Assembly: GCA_947630325.1 (NCBI GenBank)
Contig: CANRHB010000009.1
Coordinates: 1 to 62,432 of the forward strand
Reading direction: 5' to 3'
DNA length: 62,432 nucleotides
From: an uncultured Clostridia bacterium
Lineage (GTDB): Bacteria; Bacillota; Clostridia; Christensenellales; Borkfalkiaceae
Of this stretch, positions 1-6,737 are shown piece by piece (the stretch's first letter is position 1; every line of letters starts with the position of its first letter). The translations under genes and the position numbers were made by a program. The notes under the pieces were generated by a model. That model was not told where the DNA came from, did no database searches, and was given only the letters and a program-made list of their open reading frames with translations.

Positions 1-406
1 TTGAAGAAAATGATAAATCCGAACCCGTCGCCAACAGGCACTACAAGGTTCGGATTATTATCATTTGGTACACCAAGACGCCCCCTGTGCAGTAAGCGCA
101 GGGGGCGTCTTGGTGTATTTGTCTACGGAAAAACCCGCGGTTCGCCCCGCCCGAGGTTTCTATTTGTGCTACTAAGGGCGGCACGAGCCGCTCCGCGGCG
201 AAGTAACCCCGGCGGGAAGAGGAGGGGAGGATGGGGGGGCGTGTTCTAATTACGTCACCCTGAGCGTAGTCGAAGGGTGTCCAAATTAAAAACAAGGACA
301 TGTTTCGACTTCGCTCAACATGACGTGATTAAAAAAATGCTGTAGAGATTTCTCCACTTCGCCTGCGGCTTCGGTCGAAATGACAAAATCGGAACGGCGA
401 GAGGAT
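1..406. repeat. Intergenic block of dispersed repeats
   Basis: I see no convincing complete gene here. A reading frame entering from the left ends at a TAA at 93-95 inside a hairpin loop and could be the tail of an upstream gene, but this is weak. Positions 144-204 hold one copy of a repeat (called family B here) with inverted GCCCCGCCC and GGGCGGC ends, seen again at 6328-6385, 36030-36088 and 36122-36179. Positions 246-390 hold fragments of a second repeat (family A here), recognisable by its TTCGACTTCGCTCAACATGACG and GGTCGAAATGACA ends. Confidence 0.6.
69..120 (+). terminator. Strong hairpin, likely terminator
   Basis: Arms of about 22 bp at 69-90 and 96-117 pair almost perfectly around a 5-base AGTAA loop. 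A short T run follows on the plus strand. It probably ends transcription of a gene lying left of the window. Confidence 0.6.
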
Positions 407-625
407 TTACTTTTGCTTTTTTATCGTATATTCATGGGAGAAACCGCAGTTGCGGCAATGGAATTGAGCCTTTTTCTTGCCCAAAACTCCCGCTACAAGA
501 CCGACAGGGCCCAATAAAATTCCTCCCACAAGCGCCTTGCCTCCGCTAAAACCCATGTTCCCCTCATCCACTTTGACCCAGCCGTCTTTTTCTCCGCACA
601 TCGGGCAGCTATCGGGAGCCTCCAT
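407..625 (-). CDS. Small zinc-ribbon membrane-associated protein
   Basis: This 72-residue protein has two CxxC pairs, CPMCG near residue 8 and CRNCG near residue 57, that would form a zinc ribbon. Between them is a glycine-rich hydrophobic stretch (about residues 28-48) that could dip into the membrane. It starts one base after the stop of the DUF2089-like gene upstream, whose last codons supply its GGAGG ribosome site, so the two are surely co-transcribed. I do not know a specific function. The fold prediction rests only on the cysteine spacing. Confidence 0.75.
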   Translation of the reverse strand: MEAPDSCPMCGEKDGWVKVDEGNMGFSGGKALVGGILLGPVGLVAGVLGKKKAQFHCRNCGFSHEYTIKKQK

Positions 626-626
626 C

Positions 627-1376
627 TTAGTCCTCCGTCATATATTCTGCATTTACGGTTATAAAACTGCCATTCCCTTGACTTTTATGGTTCGTGACGA
701 TCCCCGCCCATGCGAGAATGCCCGAATAATAAGTGGAACGGCGCGTTACCGTATCTCCGACTTTCGCCCCGAAAAATTCGGTGGAAACAAATGCGTCGAT
801 TGTTGTCAGCGGCAGCTCTTTGCTCCCTACTCTTGCGCCGCTTTGCGCTGCAACATCACCGCGATACATCATACCGCCGAGCGATCTCGCTTTTTTTACG
901 ATCGCGTCAAACACTTTCCACTCCAAAACCACGCCGCGCAGTCCTTGCGATTCAAAACCGTTTTGCGATGAAGAAAGCCAAAACGGAACGGGTTCGCCCT
1001 TCAAAACGGGCATGTAAGACTTGCCGCCGCATTCGACGATCTTTTCTTTTAGCCGTCTTACGACTTTACTGTCCTCTTCCCCGCTCGAAAAATTTTCGAT
1101 AACATTGTTATTCATACGATTTCCCTCCAATTTTTGATTGATTAGATTTAACATAGTTTTTATCTCGAAATAAGATTCGTTCCGAAGTAACTGCATTTTG
1201 GAAAGGTTTCCTTCCGTGCGCAAAAACATTTTGATGAATTCCCAATCCTCCTGGTCCAATTCGGAAGTTTCAGCAACAAAATCCCCTTGAATTTTGATCC
1301 CGCATTCCGCGCAGGATAATTCAGAAATATGCAGCTTGTTTCCGCAGACGGGACAGATTTTAAGTAACGCGCTCAT
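627..1376 (-). CDS. DUF2089-like zinc-ribbon protein
   Basis: The N-terminus has a CPVCG...CAECG zinc ribbon, followed by a segment containing LDQEDWEFIKMFL and GNLSKMQ. That matches the DUF2089 family, in which a zinc ribbon precedes a helix-turn-helix-like region. The remaining 160 residues have no family I recognise. I start at the ATG at 1376 because GGAGG lies 7 bases upstream; a GTG at 1385 overlaps that site. Its promoter is at 1400-1428, and the small zinc-ribbon gene follows directly, so the two form an operon. A transcription-linked role is an inference from family resemblance only. Confidence 0.75.
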   Translation of the reverse strand: MSALLKICPVCGNKLHISELSCAECGIKIQGDFVAETSELDQEDWEFIKMFLRTEGNLSKMQLLRNESYFEIKTMLNLINQKLEGNRMNNNVIENFSSGEEDSKVVRRLKEKIVECGGKSYMPVLKGEPVPFWLSSSQNGFESQGLRGVVLEWKVFDAIVKKARSLGGMMYRGDVAAQSGARVGSKELPLTTIDAFVSTEFFGAKVGDTVTRRSTYYSGILAWAGIVTNHKSQGNGSFITVNAEYMTED

Positions 1377-1399
1377 TTGAAGCACCTCCGTTTTTCTTT

Positions 1400-1428
1400 A
1401 TGATAGCACACGTGAAAAGAATTGTCAA
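1400..1428 (-). promoter_or_regulatory. Sigma-A promoter of the DUF2089-like operon
   Basis: On the minus strand TTGACA (1428-1423) and TATCAT (1405-1400) are separated by 17 bases, about 25 bases upstream of the start codon. Confidence 0.75.
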
Positions 1429-1499
1429 CAGTTTTTCAGCACAATTTTTACTTGTGAAGAAAAATTTTTAATCATAAGTGGAATATGATAAATTTATTT

Positions 1500-1818
1500 T
1501 TCTATATGGGGAAACTAAGAAACAAGGTGCCCCCTCCTCTACCCCTCCCCCGCGCGTTCCGCGCGGGGGAGGGCGAGAACGGCGCACACTGTTTGAAATG
1601 TCATGTCGAGCGCAGGCGTTAGCCGTAGTCGAGACATCTCTACCGCATTATAATAAGGTGAGATTTCTCCACTTCGCCTGCGGCTTCGTCGAAATGACAA
1701 ATTGGGAACAAACCCCCACCACCCGCTCCGCGGGAGCCTCCCCCTTACAAAGGGGGAGGCCTTACCCCCTCCATCGGAGGGGGACTAAGGGGGTGGGCAG
1801 AAATATGCGTCTAAAAAA
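1500..1818. repeat. Cluster of dispersed repeats
   Basis: No gene is supported here. A GC-rich palindrome lies at about 1530-1575 with arms around CCCCGCGCG. A full-length family A repeat lies at about 1599-1702: it opens with TGTCATGTCGAG, closes with CGTCGAAATGACA, and its two halves are imperfectly complementary. Positions 1722-1800 hold a C/G-run repeat (family C here) with AAGGGGGAGG and CCCCCTCCATCGGAGGGGG units. Confidence 0.65.
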
Positions 1819-1858
1819 GCACGAAAAAAGGAACGGCAAGCCGTTCCTTTTTTCGTGC
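1819..1858 (-). terminator. Perfect-palindrome terminator of the aquaporin gene
   Basis: Two perfectly complementary 20-base arms meet at position 1838/1839, with A and T runs inside the stem. It lies 30 bases downstream of the aquaporin stop. Confidence 0.8.
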
Positions 1859-1888
1859 AAAATATCGCTTATTCCTTCAAAAATTCTC

Positions 1889-2620
1889 TTATTCTTTTTC
1901 CGCGGGCTGTTCGGGCTGTTCTGTCTTTTCCTGCTTCTTCCCTTCGAGGAATTTATACAGCACCGCCGCAAGCACCGCGCCCAAAATGGGTCCGACAATG
2001 AAGATCCAAATTTGCGAAATTGCCGTAAAGTTTCCGCCGATCATCTGCAAAAGCGCGGGACCGATGGAACGGGCGGGGTTGACGGACGTGCCCGTAAGAC
2101 GGATGCCGAGCAGGTGCACGAGGGTAAGCGCAAGCCCGATGACAACGCCCGTGACCGCCTTATTCTCCGTTTTGCTCGTGACGCCCAAAATGGCAAGCAC
2201 GAACGCAAACGTCAAGACAATTTCCACAACGAGCCCGACAAACAGCGAAGGTGTGCTCCCGTAAGCGTTTATAAGCGTCTCCTGCACGGCGTTCCCGCCC
2301 AAATTTTCAAAACTGCCGAAAAAGAGCCCGACGACCGCCGCACCCGCAAGCGCGCCGAGAATTTGGCTCAAAACATAGCCGACATACTCCTTTACGGTCA
2401 TTTTGCCGCTCACAAGCATTGCGGTGGACACGGCGGGGTTGATGTGACAGCCCGAGATATTTCCGATGGAATACGCCATGGCGACGATGACGAGCCCGAA
2501 CGCAAGCGCGGTGGCGACAATGCCGTCGTTGCCCGTGCAACCTGTGGCGACCGCCACGCCGCAACCGAACACGACGAGCACAAAGGTGCCGATACATTCG
2601 GCAATACATTTTTTCAACAT
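1889..2620 (-). CDS. aqpZ: Aquaporin of the AqpZ (water-selective) type
   Basis: This 243-residue integral membrane channel has both MIP-family NPA boxes: HINPA at residues 59-63 and SVNPARS in the second half. The segment around LTLVHL..LTGTSVNPAR keeps a histidine and an arginine at places matching the water-selectivity filter of AqpZ, which argues for water rather than glycerol. I start at the ATG at 2620, behind AAAGGAGG; a start 12 codons earlier has no such site. The C-terminal tail is rich in Lys, Glu, Gln and Pro and should be cytoplasmic. The gene is monocistronic between a consensus promoter and a terminator. Confidence 0.92.
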   Translation of the reverse strand: MLKKCIAECIGTFVLVVFGCGVAVATGCTGNDGIVATALAFGLVIVAMAYSIGNISGCHINPAVSTAMLVSGKMTVKEYVGYVLSQILGALAGAAVVGLFFGSFENLGGNAVQETLINAYGSTPSLFVGLVVEIVLTFAFVLAILGVTSKTENKAVTGVVIGLALTLVHLLGIRLTGTSVNPARSIGPALLQMIGGNFTAISQIWIFIVGPILGAVLAAVLYKFLEGKKQEKTEQPEQPAEKE

Positions 2621-2646
2621 AAAAAGCCTCCTTTTTTTCTTTCTGC

Positions 2647-2675
2647 ATTGTAGCACTTTTGCGCCCCTCTGTCAA
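2647..2675 (-). promoter_or_regulatory. Sigma-A promoter of the aquaporin gene
   Basis: Minus-strand TTGACA (2675-2670) and TACAAT (2652-2647) are spaced by 17 bases just upstream of the ribosome site. Confidence 0.8.
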
Positions 2676-2733
2676 ATGCCGAACCCCGTTTTTTGGGAAA
2701 TGAGGAAAGTTCTGTGAAAATTTTTTCGGCATA

Positions 2734-2762
2734 TTGACTTATTTTCCGTTTTATGGTACACT
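2734..2762 (+). promoter_or_regulatory. Sigma-A promoter of the SecB-like gene
   Basis: TTGACT at 2734-2739 and TACACT at 2757-2762 are 17 bases apart, 44 bases before the start codon. Confidence 0.75.
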
Positions 2763-2806
2763 ATTTGTGGTATAAAAGAAAAAAATAAAAAGCGAGGTTT
2801 ACATCC

Positions 2807-3256
2807 ATGATCCAATACTCCCTCAAGGCGCTTTCGGCGGACGAACTTTCCTTTAAGGTCAATCCCATGAAAGCGGCGCCCGACACCAAGTTCGAGATCA
2901 AGCCCTTCTTTTCCCGCCAGATCCGTCAGGCAAACGAGAACCCCAAGATCAACATCGTCATTCTCGAATGCAAGATCGAGAGCACCGAGGAATCTCCCAA
3001 GCCCTTCAACCTTCTCGCGCGCTTTGTGGGCGTGTTCGAAGTCACCAATATGACGACCGACGAGGACAGACGCATTTTTGCGATCAATGCGACGGAGACG
3101 ATGTTCCCCTATCTCCGTGCGGCGGTGACGAACCTTACGGCGGACGCGCTCATCAATCCGCTTACTCTTCCCGTCGTCCCCGGCGCGACCCTCTTTCCCG
3201 ACGACCGCGGCCCCAACCAATACACCCTCAATTTCGACCCGACGGTGCTCAACTAA
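2807..3256 (+). CDS. SecB-like protein-export chaperone
   Basis: This 149-residue soluble protein resembles the SecB fold family. The part from about residue 90 (NATETMFPYLRAAVTNLTADA...LTLPVVPG) follows the SecB pattern in which a Tyr-Leu-Arg helix is followed by a Thr-Ala segment and a Leu-Pro-Pro-like turn. SecB holds secretory preproteins unfolded, or in some systems serves toxin-antitoxin modules. No toxin or antitoxin is adjacent. A GAGG site lies 9 bases before the ATG, and a terminator follows. The family assignment rests on this C-terminal pattern, so I hold it with moderate confidence. Confidence 0.7.
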   Translation: MIQYSLKALSADELSFKVNPMKAAPDTKFEIKPFFSRQIRQANENPKINIVILECKIESTEESPKPFNLLARFVGVFEVTNMTTDEDRRIFAINATETMFPYLRAAVTNLTADALINPLTLPVVPGATLFPDDRGPNQYTLNFDPTVLN

Positions 3257-3302
3257 AGCACCCCTATGATCATTAAAACGGCTCGTTTGAGAGCTTAGGT
3301 AG

Positions 3303-3331
3303 AGAGCAACGGAAAAACCGTTGCTCTTTTT
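3303..3331 (+). terminator. Rho-independent terminator of the SecB-like gene
   Basis: The 10-bp arms AGAGCAACGG and CCGTTGCTCT enclose an AAAAA loop and are followed by a T run. Confidence 0.85.
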
Positions 3332-3348
3332 ACAAAAAATTGTATAAT
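3321..3348 (+). promoter_or_regulatory. Promoter overlapping the upstream terminator
   Basis: TTGCTC at 3321-3326, inside the terminator stem, and TATAAT at 3343-3348 are 16 bases apart. This is the only good promoter for the next gene. Confidence 0.5.
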
Positions 3349-3390
3349 AGAATTAAGAATACGGCGCGCGTATGATTATTGAGGAAAATT

Positions 3391-3846
3391 ATGAGCAAGA
3401 AAAATCCATACAAAGAAGATAAACCCGGCATCTGCACAGTCTGCGGAAAGATCGCCTTTTTCGACGAATTCGGAAACGGAACATGCCCGCACTGCGGCTG
3501 GGAAATGTGCAAGGATGAGGAAAAAATGGGACAAGAGCAGGGGATCAGCTATCCCATGCTTGTTCCTGTATGGCGGGCGAGAGAACAATACAGGCAGGGA
3601 AAGCCTTTCAAGGCGACCTTTGAAGATTTCGTCAACGGACTGTATTTTTACAGCGAGATGTCCTTTCTCCATAAAGGGATTCATTACTACGTCATGTCTT
3701 CAAACGGGAAAATATGCGTCGGGCATGGCGATGTCTATCAATTATATGATACCCGCGAAGAATTTACGGAAAAAGCAAACATTGACGGACGACTCTTGAA
3801 GGACATCTGGGACGAAGTGGAAAATCCGAGCTATATGTTCGATTAA
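3391..3846 (+). CDS. CPCC-type small cysteine-rich protein, function unknown
   Basis: The 151-residue protein begins with CTVCGKIAFF...GTCPHCGWE near residues 16-38. This resembles the paired CxxC signature of the CPCC cysteine-rich family and should bind zinc. The rest is aromatic-rich and soluble with no membrane segment. I start at the ATG at 3391 behind GAGG; a TTG four codons upstream would extend it but lacks a ribosome site. An 18-codon frame follows after 9 bases. I do not recognise a specific function. Confidence 0.7.
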   Translation: MSKKNPYKEDKPGICTVCGKIAFFDEFGNGTCPHCGWEMCKDEEKMGQEQGISYPMLVPVWRAREQYRQGKPFKATFEDFVNGLYFYSEMSFLHKGIHYYVMSSNGKICVGHGDVYQLYDTREEFTEKANIDGRLLKDIWDEVENPSYMFD

Positions 3847-3855
3847 GGGAGAGGT

Positions 3856-3912
3856 ATGCAGGAAAGACTTACGGAATACGATAAACAGAAAGCACAAAAG
3901 AAGCGCGAATAG
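3856..3912 (+). CDS. Possible 18-residue peptide or gene remnant
   Basis: An ATG behind GGGAGAGGT opens an 18-codon frame that ends at TAG 3910-3912. The product is very polar and rich in Lys, Gln and Arg (it starts MQERLTEYDKQ). It could be translated with the CPCC-type gene or be a leftover of a truncated gene. A good ribosome site and operon position are the only support. Confidence 0.35.
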   Translation: MQERLTEYDKQKAQKKRE

Positions 3913-3937
3913 CGTAAGTTGCTTTGAATATAAATTT

Positions 3938-3967
3938 AAGGGAGACAATCGTCTCCCTTGTTTTTCA
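3938..3967 (+). terminator. Terminator
   Basis: AAGGGAGAC and GTCTCCCTT arms surround a short loop and are followed by TGTTTTT. Confidence 0.75.
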
Positions 3968-3970
3968 GAT

Positions 3971-3995
3971 GGCTCCCGAAAAAGGAGCCTTTTTG
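3971..3995. terminator. Second, possibly bidirectional terminator
   Basis: GGCTCC at 3971-3976 and GGAGCC at 3984-3989 enclose CGAAAAA and are followed by TTTTT. It sits between convergent genes and could serve the hydrolase gene as well. Confidence 0.6.
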
Positions 3996-4020
3996 CATAA
4001 ACGTATGAAGTTTTACCTCG

Positions 4021-4920
4021 TTATACTTTTTCGTCAAACACTTTGTCGAAGAAGGAGAGGACGGTCCCCCACTTCTCCTCTCTGCCGTCGCGCTCGTTCA
4101 AGAATTCGTGGCGGGACTTTTCAAAGAGCACCATGCGCAGATTCTTCATGCCCTGTTCGCGGTAGTACGACGCGAGTTTTTTTACGCCCTTCCCCATGTC
4201 TCCCACGGGGTCGTCCGCGCCCGAGATGAGGAGCACGGGCAATTCGCGGGGCAGGCCCATGGCGTACTTTTTGGTGTAGAGCCCGCGCAAGCCCTTGAAA
4301 AAGTCCTTGTAAAAGCGGTTGGAGCAGGTAAAGCCCGAGAGCGGATCCTGGTCATAGCCGAGATTGTTGGAGAGGTCGTTGCTCAGCCACTGCCCGTTTT
4401 CGAACTTCTTGGCATACGCGCCGAAGGAGAGCTTTTCGATGAGTTTGGAGGGTTTCTTCGCGCCGAAAATGCAACCCATTCCCGCAACAAAGGAGCCGAG
4501 GTACACCTCGAAGTCCTTTTTGTGATTGCTCCCGCCGATGACGATGCCGTCCAGCTTGTCGCCGTATTGCCCGAGATAGGCTTGCGCGATAAAAGAGCCG
4601 TAGGAAAAGCCGAACAAAAAGTAAGGGAGCCCCGCATATTTGCGGCGGTAAAAATCGGTAAGCGACGCCTCGTCTTTGAGGGTGTCGGCGAACATATTCC
4701 CCTTGCAGTAGCCGAGCGTCTCGCGGTCGGTAAGCCCGTGCCCGCGGTGATCGTCGGCGATGACTACATACCCATGATCGTTCAAATAGCGGGCGAATGC
4801 GTCATAGCGGGCGGCGTGCTCCGCCATTCCGTGGACGATCTGCACCACCCCCTTGGGCTCCTTGACGTCCGTCCACTCGTGCACATAGATATTTTTTCCG
4901 TCAAAACTCGTAAATTCCAT
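4021..4920 (-). CDS. Alpha/beta hydrolase, lysophospholipase / monoacylglycerol lipase type
   Basis: The 299-residue cytoplasmic protein has an HGM..H oxyanion turn near residue 30. A GFSYG nucleophile elbow puts the catalytic serine at about residue 106. A late acid follows in SGADDPVGD and a catalytic histidine in SRHEFLNE. This order is typical of the COG2267 lysophospholipase group, which cleaves acyl esters; the true substrate cannot be read from sequence. I start at the ATG at 4920 behind AGAGG; an upstream in-frame ATG at 5034 would place the promoter inside the gene. The gene is monocistronic. Confidence 0.88.
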   Translation of the reverse strand: MEFTSFDGKNIYVHEWTDVKEPKGVVQIVHGMAEHAARYDAFARYLNDHGYVVIADDHRGHGLTDRETLGYCKGNMFADTLKDEASLTDFYRRKYAGLPYFLFGFSYGSFIAQAYLGQYGDKLDGIVIGGSNHKKDFEVYLGSFVAGMGCIFGAKKPSKLIEKLSFGAYAKKFENGQWLSNDLSNNLGYDQDPLSGFTCSNRFYKDFFKGLRGLYTKKYAMGLPRELPVLLISGADDPVGDMGKGVKKLASYYREQGMKNLRMVLFEKSRHEFLNERDGREEKWGTVLSFFDKVFDEKV

Positions 4921-4942
4921 AACGTTACCTCTTTTCTCCTCT

Positions 4943-4971
4943 ATTATACCGCCGCGGGCGGGAAATATCAA
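4943..4971 (-). promoter_or_regulatory. Sigma-A promoter of the hydrolase gene
   Basis: Minus-strand TTGATA (4971-4966) and TATAAT (4948-4943) are 17 bases apart, 23 bases before the start codon. Confidence 0.8.
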
Positions 4972-5041
4972 GTGTTTTCCGCATATTTCCCCAAGCGGAG
5001 ATTTTTCCCTCCCCTTCCGAAAAGTCACCTGCATGATTTTG

Positions 5042-5071
5042 TTGCATTCGGGCGGCGCGGTCTGTTACAAT
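5042..5071 (+). promoter_or_regulatory. Promoter that fixes the start of the NlpC/P60 gene
   Basis: TTGCAT (5042-5047) and TACAAT (5066-5071) are 18 bases apart. The -10 box overlaps an in-frame ATG at 5070, so the start at 5103 must be used. Confidence 0.65.
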
Positions 5072-5102
5072 GCGGACGAGAAAAAGATTTTGGGGGTACA
5101 AA

Positions 5103-5981
5103 ATGCGATACGGTTGCAAAATTGCCGCGCTTGCGGGGGCGATGCTCTTTGCCTTCCCTTTCGGCGCGTGCGGAGAAAATCGGGAGACCTCCGCCCCGCT
5201 TCCCTCCGAAACGGAGACCTATTTTCCGCAGAATGAAGAGCCCACGCTTCCACAAGAAGAACCTGTTCTGCCGCAAGAGGAGCCGCCGAAGCAGGAGGAG
5301 CCCGCTTCTCCCAAGGAGGAAGAACACGAACCTGCGCCGAAAGCGGCGAAAAAGACGTACATACAGGTGCTTGTGAACGGTTTGAACGTGCGCGCGGGCG
5401 CGGGGACGGAATATGAGGCGGTGGCGCAGGCGGAGAAAGGGACCCTCCTCGCCTATGCGGGAAAGAGCGGAAATTGGTATGAGACTTACTATCTCGGCAA
5501 AAAGGCTTATGTAAGCGCGGACAGCCGCTATACCGCGCTTTCAGAATGGGAGACGGGAAGCGAAACCGCCGAAAAGATCATCGAGGAAGGGACGAAACTG
5601 CTCGGCACCCCCTATGTGTACGGTGCGGTGCGCCTCCATGACGGCAGAGGGACGATGTTGAAAAATTTCACGACGGCGCAGTTCGACTGTTCCTCCCTCA
5701 TGCAATACATCTTTTACAAGGGGGCGGGAATTCTGCTCGACGTCACCACCCGCACGCAGATAAAGCAGGGCGAAAAGGTCGAATGGAAGGACATCGAGCG
5801 GGGGGATCTTCTCTTCTTTACCAACGCCTCCCGCCAGAACAAAACGGGGATCGAACGGGTGGGACATGTCGCGCTCTATTTGGGCGGGAACTACATTCTG
5901 CACACCGCCTCCGATTTTGCCAAGATCGAACAGATCACGCCCCTCAGAAAGAGTTATTTTATAGAGGGAAGAAGAATCTGA
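5103..5981 (+). CDS. SH3-NlpC/P60 peptidoglycan hydrolase lipoprotein
   Basis: The 292-residue precursor has a lipobox FGAC with the lipidated cysteine at residue 23, so it should be anchored outside the cell membrane. Residues 28-80 form a Pro/Glu-rich linker. Residues 84-142 are a bacterial SH3 domain (VNGLNVRAGAGTEYE), and residues 155-292 an NlpC/P60 domain with catalytic Cys196 in DCSS, His255 in GHVALYLG and a third His at 267. Such enzymes cut the D-Glu-diamino-acid bond in cell-wall stem peptides. It is a single gene between a promoter and a terminator. Confidence 0.92.
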   Translation: MRYGCKIAALAGAMLFAFPFGACGENRETSAPLPSETETYFPQNEEPTLPQEEPVLPQEEPPKQEEPASPKEEEHEPAPKAAKKTYIQVLVNGLNVRAGAGTEYEAVAQAEKGTLLAYAGKSGNWYETYYLGKKAYVSADSRYTALSEWETGSETAEKIIEEGTKLLGTPYVYGAVRLHDGRGTMLKNFTTAQFDCSSLMQYIFYKGAGILLDVTTRTQIKQGEKVEWKDIERGDLLFFTNASRQNKTGIERVGHVALYLGGNYILHTASDFAKIEQITPLRKSYFIEGRRI

Positions 5982-6010
5982 AAAGGGCGGTTTTCCCCGC
6001 CCTTTGAATT
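5982..6010 (+). terminator. Terminator of the NlpC/P60 gene
   Basis: AAAGGGCGG and CCGCCCTTT arms surround TTTTCC directly after the stop codon. Confidence 0.7.
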
Positions 6011-6026
6011 GTAACCGCATTGAATT

Positions 6027-6224
6027 TTAACCGCAACCGTTGCAGTGTTTGCAATCGCCGTTGCAATGCTTGGGAGGCTTGCCCGTGGAGGAGTACATCT
6101 CCCCCGACCACTCCCGCTCCGCTCTGTGTTTGCAGACGGGACAGGTCACCTCTTCGTCATAGCGTTTGACGAGTTCTTCGAATTTCTTCCCGCAATGGGG
6201 GCATTTGTACTCCAAGATGGGCAT
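6027..6224 (-). CDS. FmdB-type zinc-ribbon regulatory protein
   Basis: The 65-residue protein starts MPILEYKCPHCGKKFE and carries a second CPVC at residues 28-31, which is the FmdB/CxxC_CxxC_SSSS zinc-ribbon pattern. A Cys/His-rich tail (CNGDCKHCNGCG) may bind another metal. I start at the ATG at 6224 because GGAGG lies close upstream. Family members are often annotated as regulators, but a role is rarely proven. Confidence 0.85.
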   Translation of the reverse strand: MPILEYKCPHCGKKFEELVKRYDEEVTCPVCKHRAEREWSGEMYSSTGKPPKHCNGDCKHCNGCG

Positions 6225-6280
6225 TGTTCTCCTCCGCCCACTATTATAATCCCCCGCCCCGCCCTTTGCAAGCATTTTTG

Positions 6281-6737
6281 AGGAAAAATGAGAGAGATGG
6301 CGAAAGGCCTTCTTAAAGCGTCATGTTGCCCCGCCCGCACATTCTATGTTGTCTAAGGGCGGCATGAGGAGCTTGCGACGAAGTAGCCGTAATGAGAAAA
6401 CACAGTCCGTGTGTATATGCGTCATGCTGAGCCGAAATGTGTTTACGCAGTCCCGTTAACAAGTCCGCGAAGGCATCTTGGTACGTTCGGGTTTGGTTTT
6501 AAGCGTACTTAAACGTAACAAGATTCCCTCGAAGAATTTCCATGTCGGACTTCGTTATTGCCTCTACGGCTCGGAATGACGCGCTTGTACGAGGCTTTGC
6601 CCACCCCCTTGATCCCCCGAGGGTGGAGGGGGTTCCACTTGCCCCCTCCGTGGGAAGTGATTCTACATACATGCCCCCTCCTCAGGAGGGGGGTAGGGCT
6701 TACAGGCGAGGAGAAAAGAATTGTGCGAAACCTAAAC
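6281..6737. repeat. Repeat-rich gap with no gene
   Basis: A family B repeat lies at 6328-6385. Family A-like fragments lie at 6420-6580, and a family C block with CCACCCCCTTGATCCCCC and CCTCCTCAGGAGGGGGG lies at 6598-6695. Short frames across it are made of repeat sequence and have no ribosome sites, so I do not call genes. Confidence 0.65.

Noticed and set aside
1-249. An 82-codon plus-strand frame at the left edge
   Set aside because: It runs through a terminator hairpin and a dispersed repeat and yields an Arg/Pro-rich product.
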